A program made the position numbers and the translations under genes. Below, piece after piece: positions 34,581-42,395 of a DNA stretch of 64,000 nt. Source of the stretch: DAIDKA01 sp036267975 (GTDB lineage: Bacteria; Pseudomonadota; Gammaproteobacteria; Steroidobacterales; Steroidobacteraceae); NCBI GenBank assembly GCA_036267975.1, contig DATAVA010000026.1:54275-118274 (forward strand), in the 5' to 3' direction. The notes under the pieces are model-generated. The model was not told where the DNA came from. It did not search any database and saw only the letters and a program-made list of their open reading frames with translations. How positions within the stretch are numbered: the first letter of the stretch is position 1; each line of letters begins with the position of its first letter.

Positions 34581-36581
34581 GTGTCCGGATTGAACAAAAT
34601 CACCGTGCCGCTGGCGGGGCTGGCCGCGTGTCTGCTGATGAGCGCGGCGGGCGCGGCGCCGCAGCCACCCGACGCCCAATCCGCCGCCGATGCGCACTTT
34701 GCGGCACTGGAGCACAGCTACGTCGTTTACAGCATGAGCCATTTCCCGGTGATGGCGACCTATCTGGGCGGCTCGGCATTCGATCCCAGCCTGGTCGATG
34801 TCGACGGCACGCTGCGCGACTATTCCCCGGCGGCGATCGTGGCCGAGGACCAACATCTGCGTGAGCTGCGTACACAGTTTGCGCAAAGCGAGCCGCGCCG
34901 GCTATCGGCGCGACGGCGCATCGACCGTCTAGTCGCGCTCGCGCAGATCGAATTCCTCCTGCATCAGCACGAGGTGCTGCGTCATCAGCAAAATTCGGTC
35001 GACTCGTACGTGGATGAGCCACTGCGTGGCGTCGACTGGCAGATCCAGGGCATGAAGCCCACCGGCGCGGCGACCAACGGCACGCAGGCGCAGTGGCAGC
35101 ATGTGCTCGTCCGCGTCCGCGCCATTCCGGCGTACCTTGCGATCGCGCGCGGGCAGCTGGCCACCGGCGTGCGCGTTGGCCATCCGCCGGACTGGCGCAT
35201 GCTCAGGGACTTCGGCTTGAACAGTACCGCGGCGGATGCGGAGTATTTCGCGAAGACCCTGCCTGCGATCGCAACTCAGATGATGACCAGCCCGGACAAG
35301 GAGTCGCTGGAACACCAGTTGCAGCAGGCCGGCAAGGATGCGGCAGCGGCTTACCAGCAGTTTCACGACTTCATCGCCACCACGTTTTTCGTGGACCCCA
35401 TGGGCAAGGATGTGAAGGCGCTGAAGCCACAGTTCAGGGCCGATCGCTTTGCCGTGGGCGCTGCCGAATACGACTGGGCGCTGCACAACAACCTGCACCT
35501 GGAGACCACGGCCGCCGCGCTTTACCCGAAGTCCTGGCCCATCGTGCAGGCCACGCGCGCGCAGATGATCACGCTCGCGCGCAGCATCGCGCAGGCCCAT
35601 CACTGGGCAATACCGGCAGGCACGGCCGATGCCATGGTACAGATGGTGTTCGCGCATCTTGGCGAGGATGCTCCGGCCAATGATGCCGCGATGTTGGAGT
35701 CGTATCGCAGGACCGGTCAGCAGCTGGTGGACTATGCCCGCCGCACGCACCTGTTTGATGTGCCCGCGAATTACCGCCTGGACGTGACCGTCACACCGCC
35801 CCCACTGCGCTCGGCCATCGAAAGCGCCGCCTACTATCCGGCGCCGATTTTCACACCCGATGGCGTGGGCCGCTTTTACGTGACGCCAACAGGGGATGAT
35901 CCGGACCTGCTGCGGCAGCTGCATAACCTGGATGTGCAGCCGGACCTGGCCGCGCACGAAGGCTTCCCCGGTCACGACTGGGATTACAAGATCATGACCC
36001 AGTATCGCGCGAACATCTCTGCCGTGCGCTGGCTCACTCCCGGTGCGGTCGAGGACTCCTCGTCGATGTGGGAGGACTCGGTGTCGAGCGAAGGCTGGGC
36101 GCTGTATGCGGAAGGGCTGATGGCCGAGCCGCAGCCCGGCGCGCCGCACGGGTTCTACTCGCCCGAGCAGCATCTGTATCAGATGCAGGGTGAGCTGTAC
36201 CGCGATCTGCGTGTGCGCATCGACACGGGCATCCACACCGGGCGGATGTCGTTCGAAGATGCCGTGACCCTGTACTCCGAGATCGTCGATTTCATCCCGG
36301 GTTCATGCCACGATCCGCAGGCGCTGGCCGATGGCGCGAAGCGCGCAAGCTGCGAGAGTGCGCGCAGCGAAATCGCCCGCTACGCGCGCTGGCCGACGCA
36401 GGCGATCACCTACCGGATCGGCAAGGATCAGATCCTGGCGTTGCGCCACCGGGCGCAACGACTGTTCGGGCCGGACTTCTCCGAACAGCGCTTTCACCTG
36501 GAATTCATTAAGCAGGGCACCATCCCCACCGGCTACTTTGCCGAGGACCTGCTGCGCGACCTGAGTCGCCCGGCGCCCTAG
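34581..36581 (+). CDS. DUF885 family secreted metallopeptidase-like protein
   Basis: 666 residues with a signal peptide (KITVPLAGLAACLLMSAAGA). DUF885 proteins are large helical zinc-peptidase-like enzymes. Seen: HFPVMATYLGGSAFDPSLVD near the N-terminus, and the family motif LAAHEGFPGHDWDYKIMTQY with His459-Glu460 and His465, followed by SSSMWEDSVSSEGWALYAEG containing the third-ligand type Glu. The end has TYRIGKDQILALRHRAQRLF. GTG 34581 has GGCAGGA 8 nt upstream; a TTG at 34563 is in frame. Probably periplasmic; substrate unknown. Its stop abuts the convergent esterase stop. Confidence 0.87.
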   Translation: MSGLNKITVPLAGLAACLLMSAAGAAPQPPDAQSAADAHFAALEHSYVVYSMSHFPVMATYLGGSAFDPSLVDVDGTLRDYSPAAIVAEDQHLRELRTQFAQSEPRRLSARRRIDRLVALAQIEFLLHQHEVLRHQQNSVDSYVDEPLRGVDWQIQGMKPTGAATNGTQAQWQHVLVRVRAIPAYLAIARGQLATGVRVGHPPDWRMLRDFGLNSTAADAEYFAKTLPAIATQMMTSPDKESLEHQLQQAGKDAAAAYQQFHDFIATTFFVDPMGKDVKALKPQFRADRFAVGAAEYDWALHNNLHLETTAAALYPKSWPIVQATRAQMITLARSIAQAHHWAIPAGTADAMVQMVFAHLGEDAPANDAAMLESYRRTGQQLVDYARRTHLFDVPANYRLDVTVTPPPLRSAIESAAYYPAPIFTPDGVGRFYVTPTGDDPDLLRQLHNLDVQPDLAAHEGFPGHDWDYKIMTQYRANISAVRWLTPGAVEDSSSMWEDSVSSEGWALYAEGLMAEPQPGAPHGFYSPEQHLYQMQGELYRDLRVRIDTGIHTGRMSFEDAVTLYSEIVDFIPGSCHDPQALADGAKRASCESARSEIARYARWPTQAITYRIGKDQILALRHRAQRLFGPDFSEQRFHLEFIKQGTIPTGYFAEDLLRDLSRPAP

Positions 36582-37280
36582 CTAGACCGGCCGCAGCACC
36601 TGCGTCAGCCACTGGCTGATGGCGACGACTTCCTCGGCGCACAGGGTGTGCTCCATGGCGTACTCCAGCAGCCGTGGGGTGTAGCCCTGAGCCTGCAATG
36701 CCGCAAAGGATTTGCGCGCCAGCTCCAGCGGCACCACGGGGTCCTGGCGCCCGTGACACATCAGGATGGGTATGGCGCGATTGGCCGGAACGGCTTCCTC
36801 GGCCAGGGTCGCTGCCAGCGGCAGGTAGGTGGAAAGCGCCAGGATTCCCGCGAGCGGTTGCGCATAGCGCAGCCCGGCCTGCAGGGCGATGGCGCCGCCT
36901 TGTGAGAACCCGGCCACCACGATACGGGCGATGCTGATGCCGGCAGCGTGCTCGGCATCGATCAGGCCATGGACTGCGGCAGCGGATGCGCGGATACCGG
37001 CCGCATCCTCACGGTCTTTGATACCGAAGTTGTAGATGTCGTACCAGGCCGGCATCGCCATGCCATTGTTGACCGTCACCGGGCGTACCGGAGCGTTCGG
37101 GAAAACGAAGCGCGGGGCGATATTCTCGGGCAGCCGCAACTCGGGTACGAGCGGCACAAAGTCGGTTCCGTCCGCGCCCAGGCCGTGCATCCAGATGACG
37201 CTGGTGGTGGGCGGAGTGCCCGGGGTCATGACAATTGCCTCGTTGGAGCGGTGGGTCGTGTATTTCATGCTGGTTTCCAT
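36582..37280 (-). CDS. Carboxylesterase / phospholipase-like alpha/beta hydrolase
   Basis: 232 residues, cytosolic, of the EstB/YpfH-type carboxylesterase family that also includes acyl-protein thioesterases. VIWMHGLGADGTDFVPLVPE is the oxyanion region, IARIVVAGFSQGGAIALQAG carries the nucleophile Ser in GFSQGG, GRQDPVVPLELAR the Asp and YAMEHTLCAEEV the His. YDIYNFGIKDREDAAGI is also typical. ATG 37280 is used; ATG 37268 is nearly as good. Physiological ester unknown. It is divergent from the PurM-like gene across 46 bp. Confidence 0.9.
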   Translation of the reverse strand: METSMKYTTHRSNEAIVMTPGTPPTTSVIWMHGLGADGTDFVPLVPELRLPENIAPRFVFPNAPVRPVTVNNGMAMPAWYDIYNFGIKDREDAAGIRASAAAVHGLIDAEHAAGISIARIVVAGFSQGGAIALQAGLRYAQPLAGILALSTYLPLAATLAEEAVPANRAIPILMCHGRQDPVVPLELARKSFAALQAQGYTPRLLEYAMEHTLCAEEVVAISQWLTQVLRPV

Positions 37281-37326
37281 GGCAGGGGCCTACGATAGCG
37301 CAGGCGCGGCCTGTTACGATGCACGC

Positions 37327-38436
37327 ATGTCCAAGGCGCCCCTTGATTACCAGAGTGCCGGGGTCGACTACCATCGCATCGACGCCCTGAAGATCCGTGC
37401 CCAGCAGGCTGCTCGCGGCACCGCCCGGCATCTGGCGAGCCACGGCGCGCGTGAAATCGAAAGCTCGCGTGGCGAATCGGCGTACGTCGTGGAAAGCCAT
37501 GGCGTACTGCTGGCCTCCATTGTCGAGTGCCTGGGCACCAAGTCGCTGGTCGCGGATGCCATGCGCGCCATCAGTGGCCGCAGCCACTACGACACCATCG
37601 CGCAGGACACCATCGCCATGGCGGTCAATGATCTGGTGAGCGTCGGCGCCGCGCCCATGTCCGTCCACGCCTACTGGGCGGCGGGCGGCAGCGACTGGTT
37701 CTCCGATGTGCCGCGCATGGAAGATCTGGTGCGCGGCTGGCAGGCCGCCTGCGACGTGTGCGAAGTGTCCTGGGGCGGTGGTGAGACGCCGGCCCTGGCG
37801 GGCGTCGTGGCCCCCGGCAGCATTGACCTCGCCGCCGCCTGCATGGGCATTGTGCCCTCACGCGCGCACCTCACGCTGGGCGATGGTCTGCGCGCGGGCG
37901 ATGTGATCGTGCTGCTCGCCGCCAGCGGTATCCACGCCAACGGCGTGAGTCTGGCGCGCAGGCTTGCCGAAGATCTGCCGCAGGGCTTTGCCACGCACCT
38001 GGGCAGCGGCCGCCTGTTCGGCGAGGCGGTTCTGGATCCGACGGTCCTGTACCCGCCGGGGCTCAAGGCCTTGCGGACGGCGGGGGTTCTGCCCCATTAC
38101 TGCGTCAACATTACCGGTCACGGCTGGCGCAAATTGATGCGGCATGCGGCGGCCTTCACCTATCGCATGCACGCGATTCCCGCGGTACCCGAAGTGCTGA
38201 GCTTCATGCAGCACGAAGGTCGCATGGATGCGCGCGAGGCCTACGGCAGTCTCAACATGGGTGCCGGATTTGCGCTGTTCGTCGCGCCGTCCGATGTGGC
38301 CGCGACGCTTGCGGCGGTGCGCACGGCAGGCGTTGAGGCCTGGGCCTGCGGCAAAGTCGAACCCGGCCCGCGTCGGGTCATCATCGAGCCGTTGCGCCTG
38401 GAGTTTGCGGCCGACGAACTGACTCTGCGCGGTTAG
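37327..38436 (+). CDS. PurM-like AIR synthase-related protein
   Basis: 369 residues of the PurM/FGAR-cyclase superfamily. YQSAGVDYHRIDALKIRAQQ, IAQDTIAMAVNDLVSVGAAP (ATP/Mg-binding DxxxxxVND), EVSWGGGETPALAGVVAPGS, GLRAGDVIVLLAASGIHANG and VNITGHGWRKLMRHA follow PurM order. It differs from canonical PurM: length 369 against about 345, ITGHG instead of ITGGG, and diverged C-terminus. It may be a genuine but diverged phosphoribosylformylglycinamidine cyclo-ligase or a paralogue with another role; no purN sits beside it. ATG 37327 fits; reading to 37036 is antisense to the esterase. The next gene, pyrD, starts on the base after its stop. Confidence 0.8.
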   Translation: MSKAPLDYQSAGVDYHRIDALKIRAQQAARGTARHLASHGAREIESSRGESAYVVESHGVLLASIVECLGTKSLVADAMRAISGRSHYDTIAQDTIAMAVNDLVSVGAAPMSVHAYWAAGGSDWFSDVPRMEDLVRGWQAACDVCEVSWGGGETPALAGVVAPGSIDLAAACMGIVPSRAHLTLGDGLRAGDVIVLLAASGIHANGVSLARRLAEDLPQGFATHLGSGRLFGEAVLDPTVLYPPGLKALRTAGVLPHYCVNITGHGWRKLMRHAAAFTYRMHAIPAVPEVLSFMQHEGRMDAREAYGSLNMGAGFALFVAPSDVAATLAAVRTAGVEAWACGKVEPGPRRVIIEPLRLEFAADELTLRG

Positions 38437-39492
38437 ATGTACGCGCTGGCCCGACCGCTGCTGTTCGCACTGAATGCGGAGGCTGCGCATCGGCTGACGC
38501 TGGTCGGCCTGCGTGTCGGGCATCGTGTGGGACTGTTGGGGCTGCTCGCCGCAGCACAGCCCGCGGAACCGGTGGAACTGATGGGGCTCACCTTCGCAAA
38601 TCGCATCGGACTGGCCGCGGGGTTCGACAAGAATGCTGCGTGCGTCGATGCAATGGGCGCACTCGGATTCGGTTTCGTCGAAGTCGGCACCCTGACACCG
38701 AAAGGGCAGGCAGGAAATCCGAAACCGCGCGTGTTTCGATTGCCGAAGGCACGCGCCGTCATCAATCGCATGGGTTTTCCGAATGACGGCGTAGCCGCCG
38801 CCATTGGCCACCTGCGCAAGCGCCGCTACACCGGCGTGTGTGGCGTGAACATCGGCAAGAACGCAGCGACGCCGCTCGAACAGGCCACGTCAGACTATGT
38901 CAGCGCGCTCCAGGCGGTCTACGAGTACGCCGACTACGTCACGATCAACATCAGCAGCCCCAACACGCAGGGGCTACGCCAGCTTCAGGAGGGCGAGCAA
39001 CTGCGGCCGCTGCTGCAGGCGCTGCTGGCGACGCGCGCGCAATTGGCGGAGCGCATCGGCTGGCAGGTGCCGCTGGTGGTGAAGCTGTCACCGGACCTGT
39101 CGAGCAATGAGCTGGCGGGCACCGCACAGGTGATCCACGAACTTGGACTGGATGGCGTGATCGCGACCAATACGACCCTGGATCGTGCGGCCGTGACCGG
39201 CGTGCGGCACGCGCACCGTGCGGGCGGGTTGAGCGGTGAGCCGCTGCGGGAGCGCTCGCTGGCCGTGGTGCGTCAGCTGCGCGCCCTCCTGGGTCCGGAC
39301 ATGCCCCTGATCGGCGTGGGCGGTATCAGCAGCGCCGCGGATGCCGCCGCCATGCTTGCCGCTGGCGCCGATCTGATCCAGGTCTATACCGGACTCATCT
39401 ATCGCGGTCCGGGGCTGGTGCGCGAACTCGTTGCGGCCGAGCGTGTGGCCCGCCCGAAGAACCGGCCGAAAGAGCGCCACAAAGCGCCATAA
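38437..39492 (+). CDS. pyrD: Dihydroorotate dehydrogenase (quinone), class 2
   Basis: 351 residues. Oxidises dihydroorotate to orotate with FMN and quinone at the inner membrane in pyrimidine synthesis. N-terminal membrane-associating helices (LARPLLFALNAEAAHRLTL), then GLAAGFDKNAACVDAMGALG, FVEVGTLTPKGQAGNPKPR, RMGFPNDG, YVTINISSPNTQGLRQLQ (with the class 2 base Ser), VVKLSPDLSS, GVIATNTTLDR, GGLSGEPLRERSLAVVRQLR and IGVGGISSAADAAAMLAAGA. ATG immediately follows the PurM-like stop, so the two nucleotide-type genes are coupled. The last residues (RPKNRPKERHK) are unusually basic. Confidence 0.95.
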   Translation: MYALARPLLFALNAEAAHRLTLVGLRVGHRVGLLGLLAAAQPAEPVELMGLTFANRIGLAAGFDKNAACVDAMGALGFGFVEVGTLTPKGQAGNPKPRVFRLPKARAVINRMGFPNDGVAAAIGHLRKRRYTGVCGVNIGKNAATPLEQATSDYVSALQAVYEYADYVTINISSPNTQGLRQLQEGEQLRPLLQALLATRAQLAERIGWQVPLVVKLSPDLSSNELAGTAQVIHELGLDGVIATNTTLDRAAVTGVRHAHRAGGLSGEPLRERSLAVVRQLRALLGPDMPLIGVGGISSAADAAAMLAAGADLIQVYTGLIYRGPGLVRELVAAERVARPKNRPKERHKAP

Positions 39493-39600
39493 AGCTTCGC
39501 CTGTTGCGCATATTTGCCGCATTTCGGCGGCCACTTGCGGGTGTGAACTGTACCGGTAGCGGAGGCAGCGTGCCGCCGCCACCAACAAGAGGTACAGGTC

Positions 39601-40311
39601 ATGAATGCGAATGCGCGCAAGGTGCACGGGATCGTGGTGGGTTTCGGCATGGCATGCGCCGTGGCGGCAGCGCTGCCTTGCGTTGCCGGGGACAAGCAGG
39701 AAAGCAAGCGGGCGCCGGCCGAGGAGAACATCGGGCTGGTCAGCGGCCTGGCGATCGGCGCAGTGGCCGGGGGCCCGATCGGCGCGGTGGCCGGGGCGAT
39801 CACCGGGGCGCTGCTGGGCGAGCACTATCACAAGCAGAAGCTCGCCAACCACGAGCTGGCGGCGGATCTTTCCGGCAGCAATGCCGAGAAGGCGATGCTG
39901 ACGCAGACCGTGATGCAGATGGGCGGCTCGCTCGATCATGCCCGCGAGCTGACAGTCAACATTTCCTTCAAGACCGGCGATGCGAATCTGACGCCGGATG
40001 ACATCGACCAGCTGACGACGCTGGGGCAGCTGGCGAGCGGCATGGACGGCGTGAAGATCCAGGTCAGTGGTCACGCCGATCCGCGTGGTTCGCAGCAGTA
40101 CAACGCCATGCTGTCCAAGGAGCGCGCCGAGTCGGTGGCTGCGGTGCTGACGAATGCCGGATTGAGTGAGGACCGCGTCGTGATCGAGGCGCTCGGGGCG
40201 GACAGCGCCAGCGCGAACGGCGACCTGGACGAGTATGCGTTCCAACGCCGCGTCAGCGTGAAACTGATCGGCACGGGGCCCGCTGCAACCACCGTCGCGC
40301 AGGCCGATTGA
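39601..40311 (+). CDS. Glycine-zipper OmpA-domain envelope protein (PdsO-like)
   Basis: 236 residues: signal peptide (GIVVGFGMACAVAAALPCVA), a glycine-zipper membrane segment (SGLAIGAVAGGPIGAVAGAI) at about 48-75, and a C-terminal OmpA domain (ELTVNISFKTGDANLTPDDI; QVSGHADPRGSQQYNAMLSK; ERAESVAAVLTNAGL; YAFQRRVSVKLIG) that would bind peptidoglycan. The architecture matches the sortase-associated OmpA-like protein PdsO, but no sortase gene or LPxTG target is in the window. AAGAGG lies before the ATG. The 108-bp gap before it holds no other feature I can see. Confidence 0.82.
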   Translation: MNANARKVHGIVVGFGMACAVAAALPCVAGDKQESKRAPAEENIGLVSGLAIGAVAGGPIGAVAGAITGALLGEHYHKQKLANHELAADLSGSNAEKAMLTQTVMQMGGSLDHARELTVNISFKTGDANLTPDDIDQLTTLGQLASGMDGVKIQVSGHADPRGSQQYNAMLSKERAESVAAVLTNAGLSEDRVVIEALGADSASANGDLDEYAFQRRVSVKLIGTGPAATTVAQAD

Positions 40312-40333
40312 GGTACGTGAGGAGCCGTTGGGA

Positions 40334-40365
40334 GTGCCGTGCGGCGCGTCAGCGTCGCACGGCAC
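40334..40365. terminator. Hairpin between convergent genes, probable terminator
   Basis: GTGCCGTGCG (40334-40343) and CGCACGGCAC (40356-40365) form a perfect 10-bp stem with a 12-nt loop, placed between the OmpA-protein stop and the convergent aminotransferase stop. No T-run on either side. Confidence 0.6.
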
Positions 40366-40385
40366 ATGTCGTTCCGATCCCGCAG

Positions 40386-41693
40386 CTACAAGGATTTGAT
40401 CACCGAACGCAGGGTCTCGAAGATCTGGTCGACGTGCTTGGATTCGATGATCAGCGGCGGCGAGAGCGCCAGAATGTCCGCCGTCTGACGTACCAGCAGG
40501 CCGCGCTCAAAGCACTTCAGATACACATCGGACGCGCGCGCGCCCGGCTTGCCGGCGATGGGATCGAACTCCAGTCCCAGGATCAGCCCGTAATTGCGCA
40601 CATCGATCACATGCGGCAGACCGCGCAGAGAGTGCGAAGCATCTTCCCATTCCTTCGCAACGCTTTTGGCGCGGGTAAGCAAGTTCTCGCGCGCGTAGAT
40701 GTCGAGGGTCGCCAGGCCCGCCGCGCACGCGGTCGGATGCCCTGAATAGGTGTAACCGTGGAATATCTCGATGCCATCGGGTCCCTTCATGAAGGCCTCG
40801 TAGATGGCCTTGCTGACGATGGCGGCGCCCATGGGTACGCAGCCATTCGTGAGACCCTTGGCACAGGTGATGATGTCCGGAGTAACCCCGAACTCCTGCG
40901 CGGCGAAGGCTGATCCGGTGCGACCGAAACCGGTGATGACCTCGTCGAATATGAGCAGTATGCCGTGCTTGGTGCAGATGTCGCGCAGGCGCTGCAGGTA
41001 GCCCACGGGCGGCAGCAACACCCCGGTTGAACCGGCAATGGGTTCGACAATCACGGCAGCGATGGTCGAGGCGTCCTGCAGTGCGATGATCTTCTCGAGC
41101 TCGTTGGCGAGCTCGACGCCGTGCTGGGGCAGGCCGCGCGCGAAGGCATTGCGCGCCAGGTCGTGAGTGTGGGGCAGGTGATCCACATTCGGCAGCAGAG
41201 TGCCGGACCACATCTTGCGATTGGCCGCGATGCCGCCCACCGTGATGCCCGCAAAGCTCACACCGTTGTATCCGCGCACGCGGCCCACGATACGGATGCG
41301 CCGCGCTTCGCCGCGCACTGCGTGGTAACCGATCGCGATCTTCAGCGCCGTATCGACGGCCTCGGAGCCGGAGTTGCCGAAGAACACATGATCCAGTCCC
41401 TCCGGCGCGAGTGCAGCAACCTTGTTCGCCAGTTCGTAGGCGCCCGGATGTCCCATGTTGAACGGCGGGCAGTAGTCCATGGTCTCAAGCTGCCGGGAGA
41501 CCGCTTCGGTGATTTCGCGGCGGCCGTGGCCGGCATTGACGCACCACAGCCCGGCCACCGCATCGAGGATCTGCCGCCCATCACCGGTCCAGTAATGCAT
41601 GCCCGATGCCTTCGCAAGAATGCGCGGCTTGGCCTTGAAGTGCCGGTTAGGGGTGAAGGGCATCCACAGGGAATCTAGCGAGGGCGTGGACAT
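40386..41693 (-). CDS. Class III omega-aminotransferase (beta-alanine/putrescine-pyruvate type)
   Basis: 435 residues, PLP-dependent. SLDSLWMPFTPNRHFKAKPR is the typical start of beta-alanine:pyruvate-type transaminases. Also: HVFFGNSGSEAVDTALKIAI, ILLIFDEVITGFGRTGSAF (PLP-Asp), PLP-Lys279 in ITCAKGLTNGCVPMGA, and HGYTYSGHPTACAAGL. Likely uses putrescine, beta-alanine or GABA as amino donor and pyruvate as acceptor. ATG 41693 has no strong ribosome-binding site; upstream in-frame sequence to 41810 is promoter DNA. It is divergent from the PuuR-like regulator across a 135-bp region with two palindromes, so probably under its control. Confidence 0.88.
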   Translation of the reverse strand: MSTPSLDSLWMPFTPNRHFKAKPRILAKASGMHYWTGDGRQILDAVAGLWCVNAGHGRREITEAVSRQLETMDYCPPFNMGHPGAYELANKVAALAPEGLDHVFFGNSGSEAVDTALKIAIGYHAVRGEARRIRIVGRVRGYNGVSFAGITVGGIAANRKMWSGTLLPNVDHLPHTHDLARNAFARGLPQHGVELANELEKIIALQDASTIAAVIVEPIAGSTGVLLPPVGYLQRLRDICTKHGILLIFDEVITGFGRTGSAFAAQEFGVTPDIITCAKGLTNGCVPMGAAIVSKAIYEAFMKGPDGIEIFHGYTYSGHPTACAAGLATLDIYARENLLTRAKSVAKEWEDASHSLRGLPHVIDVRNYGLILGLEFDPIAGKPGARASDVYLKCFERGLLVRQTADILALSPPLIIESKHVDQIFETLRSVIKSL

Positions 41694-41770
41694 GATCTTA
41701 TGTGCTCCGGAACGCGACTGCGGTAAACGAGGGCCGCGATGATAAAGAAAGTTGACAATTTGGGCTACAA

Positions 41771-41808
41771 GGGCGGAAATTTCGCCCCCTTCGTTGAGTA
41801 TCCTCAAC
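41771..41808. promoter_or_regulatory. Two palindromes in the puuR/aminotransferase divergent promoter
   Basis: GGGCG-GAAATTT-CGCCC at 41771-41787 and GTTGAG-TATC-CTCAAC at 41793-41808 are inverted repeats with exact arms, 5 nt apart. The second ends 20 nt before the regulator ATG. A TTGACA hexamer lies at 41752-41757. Both are plausible operators for the PuuR-like protein encoded next to them. Confidence 0.55.
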
Positions 41809-41828
41809 ATGTTAGTTATTTACATAAT

Positions 41829-42395
41829 ATGAGTATCGACGTTGGCGCGAAGCTTCGCAGCGTGCGGGTGGCCTTCGGATTATCCCAGCGGGCCCTCGCG
41901 CGACGTGCCGGAGTGACCAATGGGCTCATTTCCCTGATCGAGCAGAACCGCGTCAGTCCGTCGGTCAGCTCGCTGAAGAAAGTGCTCGATGGGGTGCCCA
42001 TGTCCATGGCGGAATTCTTCACGTTGGATGAGTCCAGTGCCCCGCAGATGTACTTTGCCGCGGATGAGTTGGTCGAGGTGGGTACCGAGGCGGTGTCGCA
42101 GCGCCTCATCGCCGCCCAGCGCAGCGGCCGGCAGCTGTCGATCCTGCACGAGCGCTATACGGCGGGCGCGGTGACCGGCGATGAAATGCTCGCGCACCGT
42201 GGCGAGGAGGGGGGCCTGGTGATACGTGGGCGCATCGAACTGACCATCGGCGGCTCGACGCGCGTGCTCGGTCCCGGAGATGCCTACTATTTTGCCAGCC
42301 AGCTCCCGCATCGCTTCCGCAACGTCGGGCGCGAGGTGTGCGAAGTTCTCAGCTGCGTCACCCCGCCAAGACAGTATCAAGACACCAACCGATGA
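41829..42395 (+). CDS. puuR: PuuR-like XRE/cupin transcriptional regulator
   Basis: 188 residues: an N-terminal XRE helix-turn-helix (GAKLRSVRVAFGLSQRALAR, then GVTNGLISLIEQNRVSPSVS) at 5-60 and a C-terminal cupin (MLAHRGEEGGLVIRGRIELT; GPGDAYYFASQLPHRFRNVG) at 115-185. The same design as E. coli PuuR, the putrescine-responsive repressor. ATG 41829; the frame runs back to 41739 through promoter DNA. Stop overlaps the rlmL start as ATGA, so rlmL is translationally coupled. Its probable regulon is the divergent aminotransferase and the puu genes from 44.6 kb on. Confidence 0.9.
   Translation: MSIDVGAKLRSVRVAFGLSQRALARRAGVTNGLISLIEQNRVSPSVSSLKKVLDGVPMSMAEFFTLDESSAPQMYFAADELVEVGTEAVSQRLIAAQRSGRQLSILHERYTAGAVTGDEMLAHRGEEGGLVIRGRIELTIGGSTRVLGPGDAYYFASQLPHRFRNVGREVCEVLSCVTPPRQYQDTNR

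Noticed and set aside
34929..36236. Long minus-strand frame (435 codons) opposite the DUF885 gene
   Set aside because: His/Arg-rich with no domain-like blocks; the plus-strand frame has a signal peptide and the family HEGFPGH motif.
39088..40365. Minus-strand frame of 425 codons across the pyrD end and the OmpA gene
   Set aside because: Spans two real plus-strand genes and their intergenic gap; composition is shadow-like.
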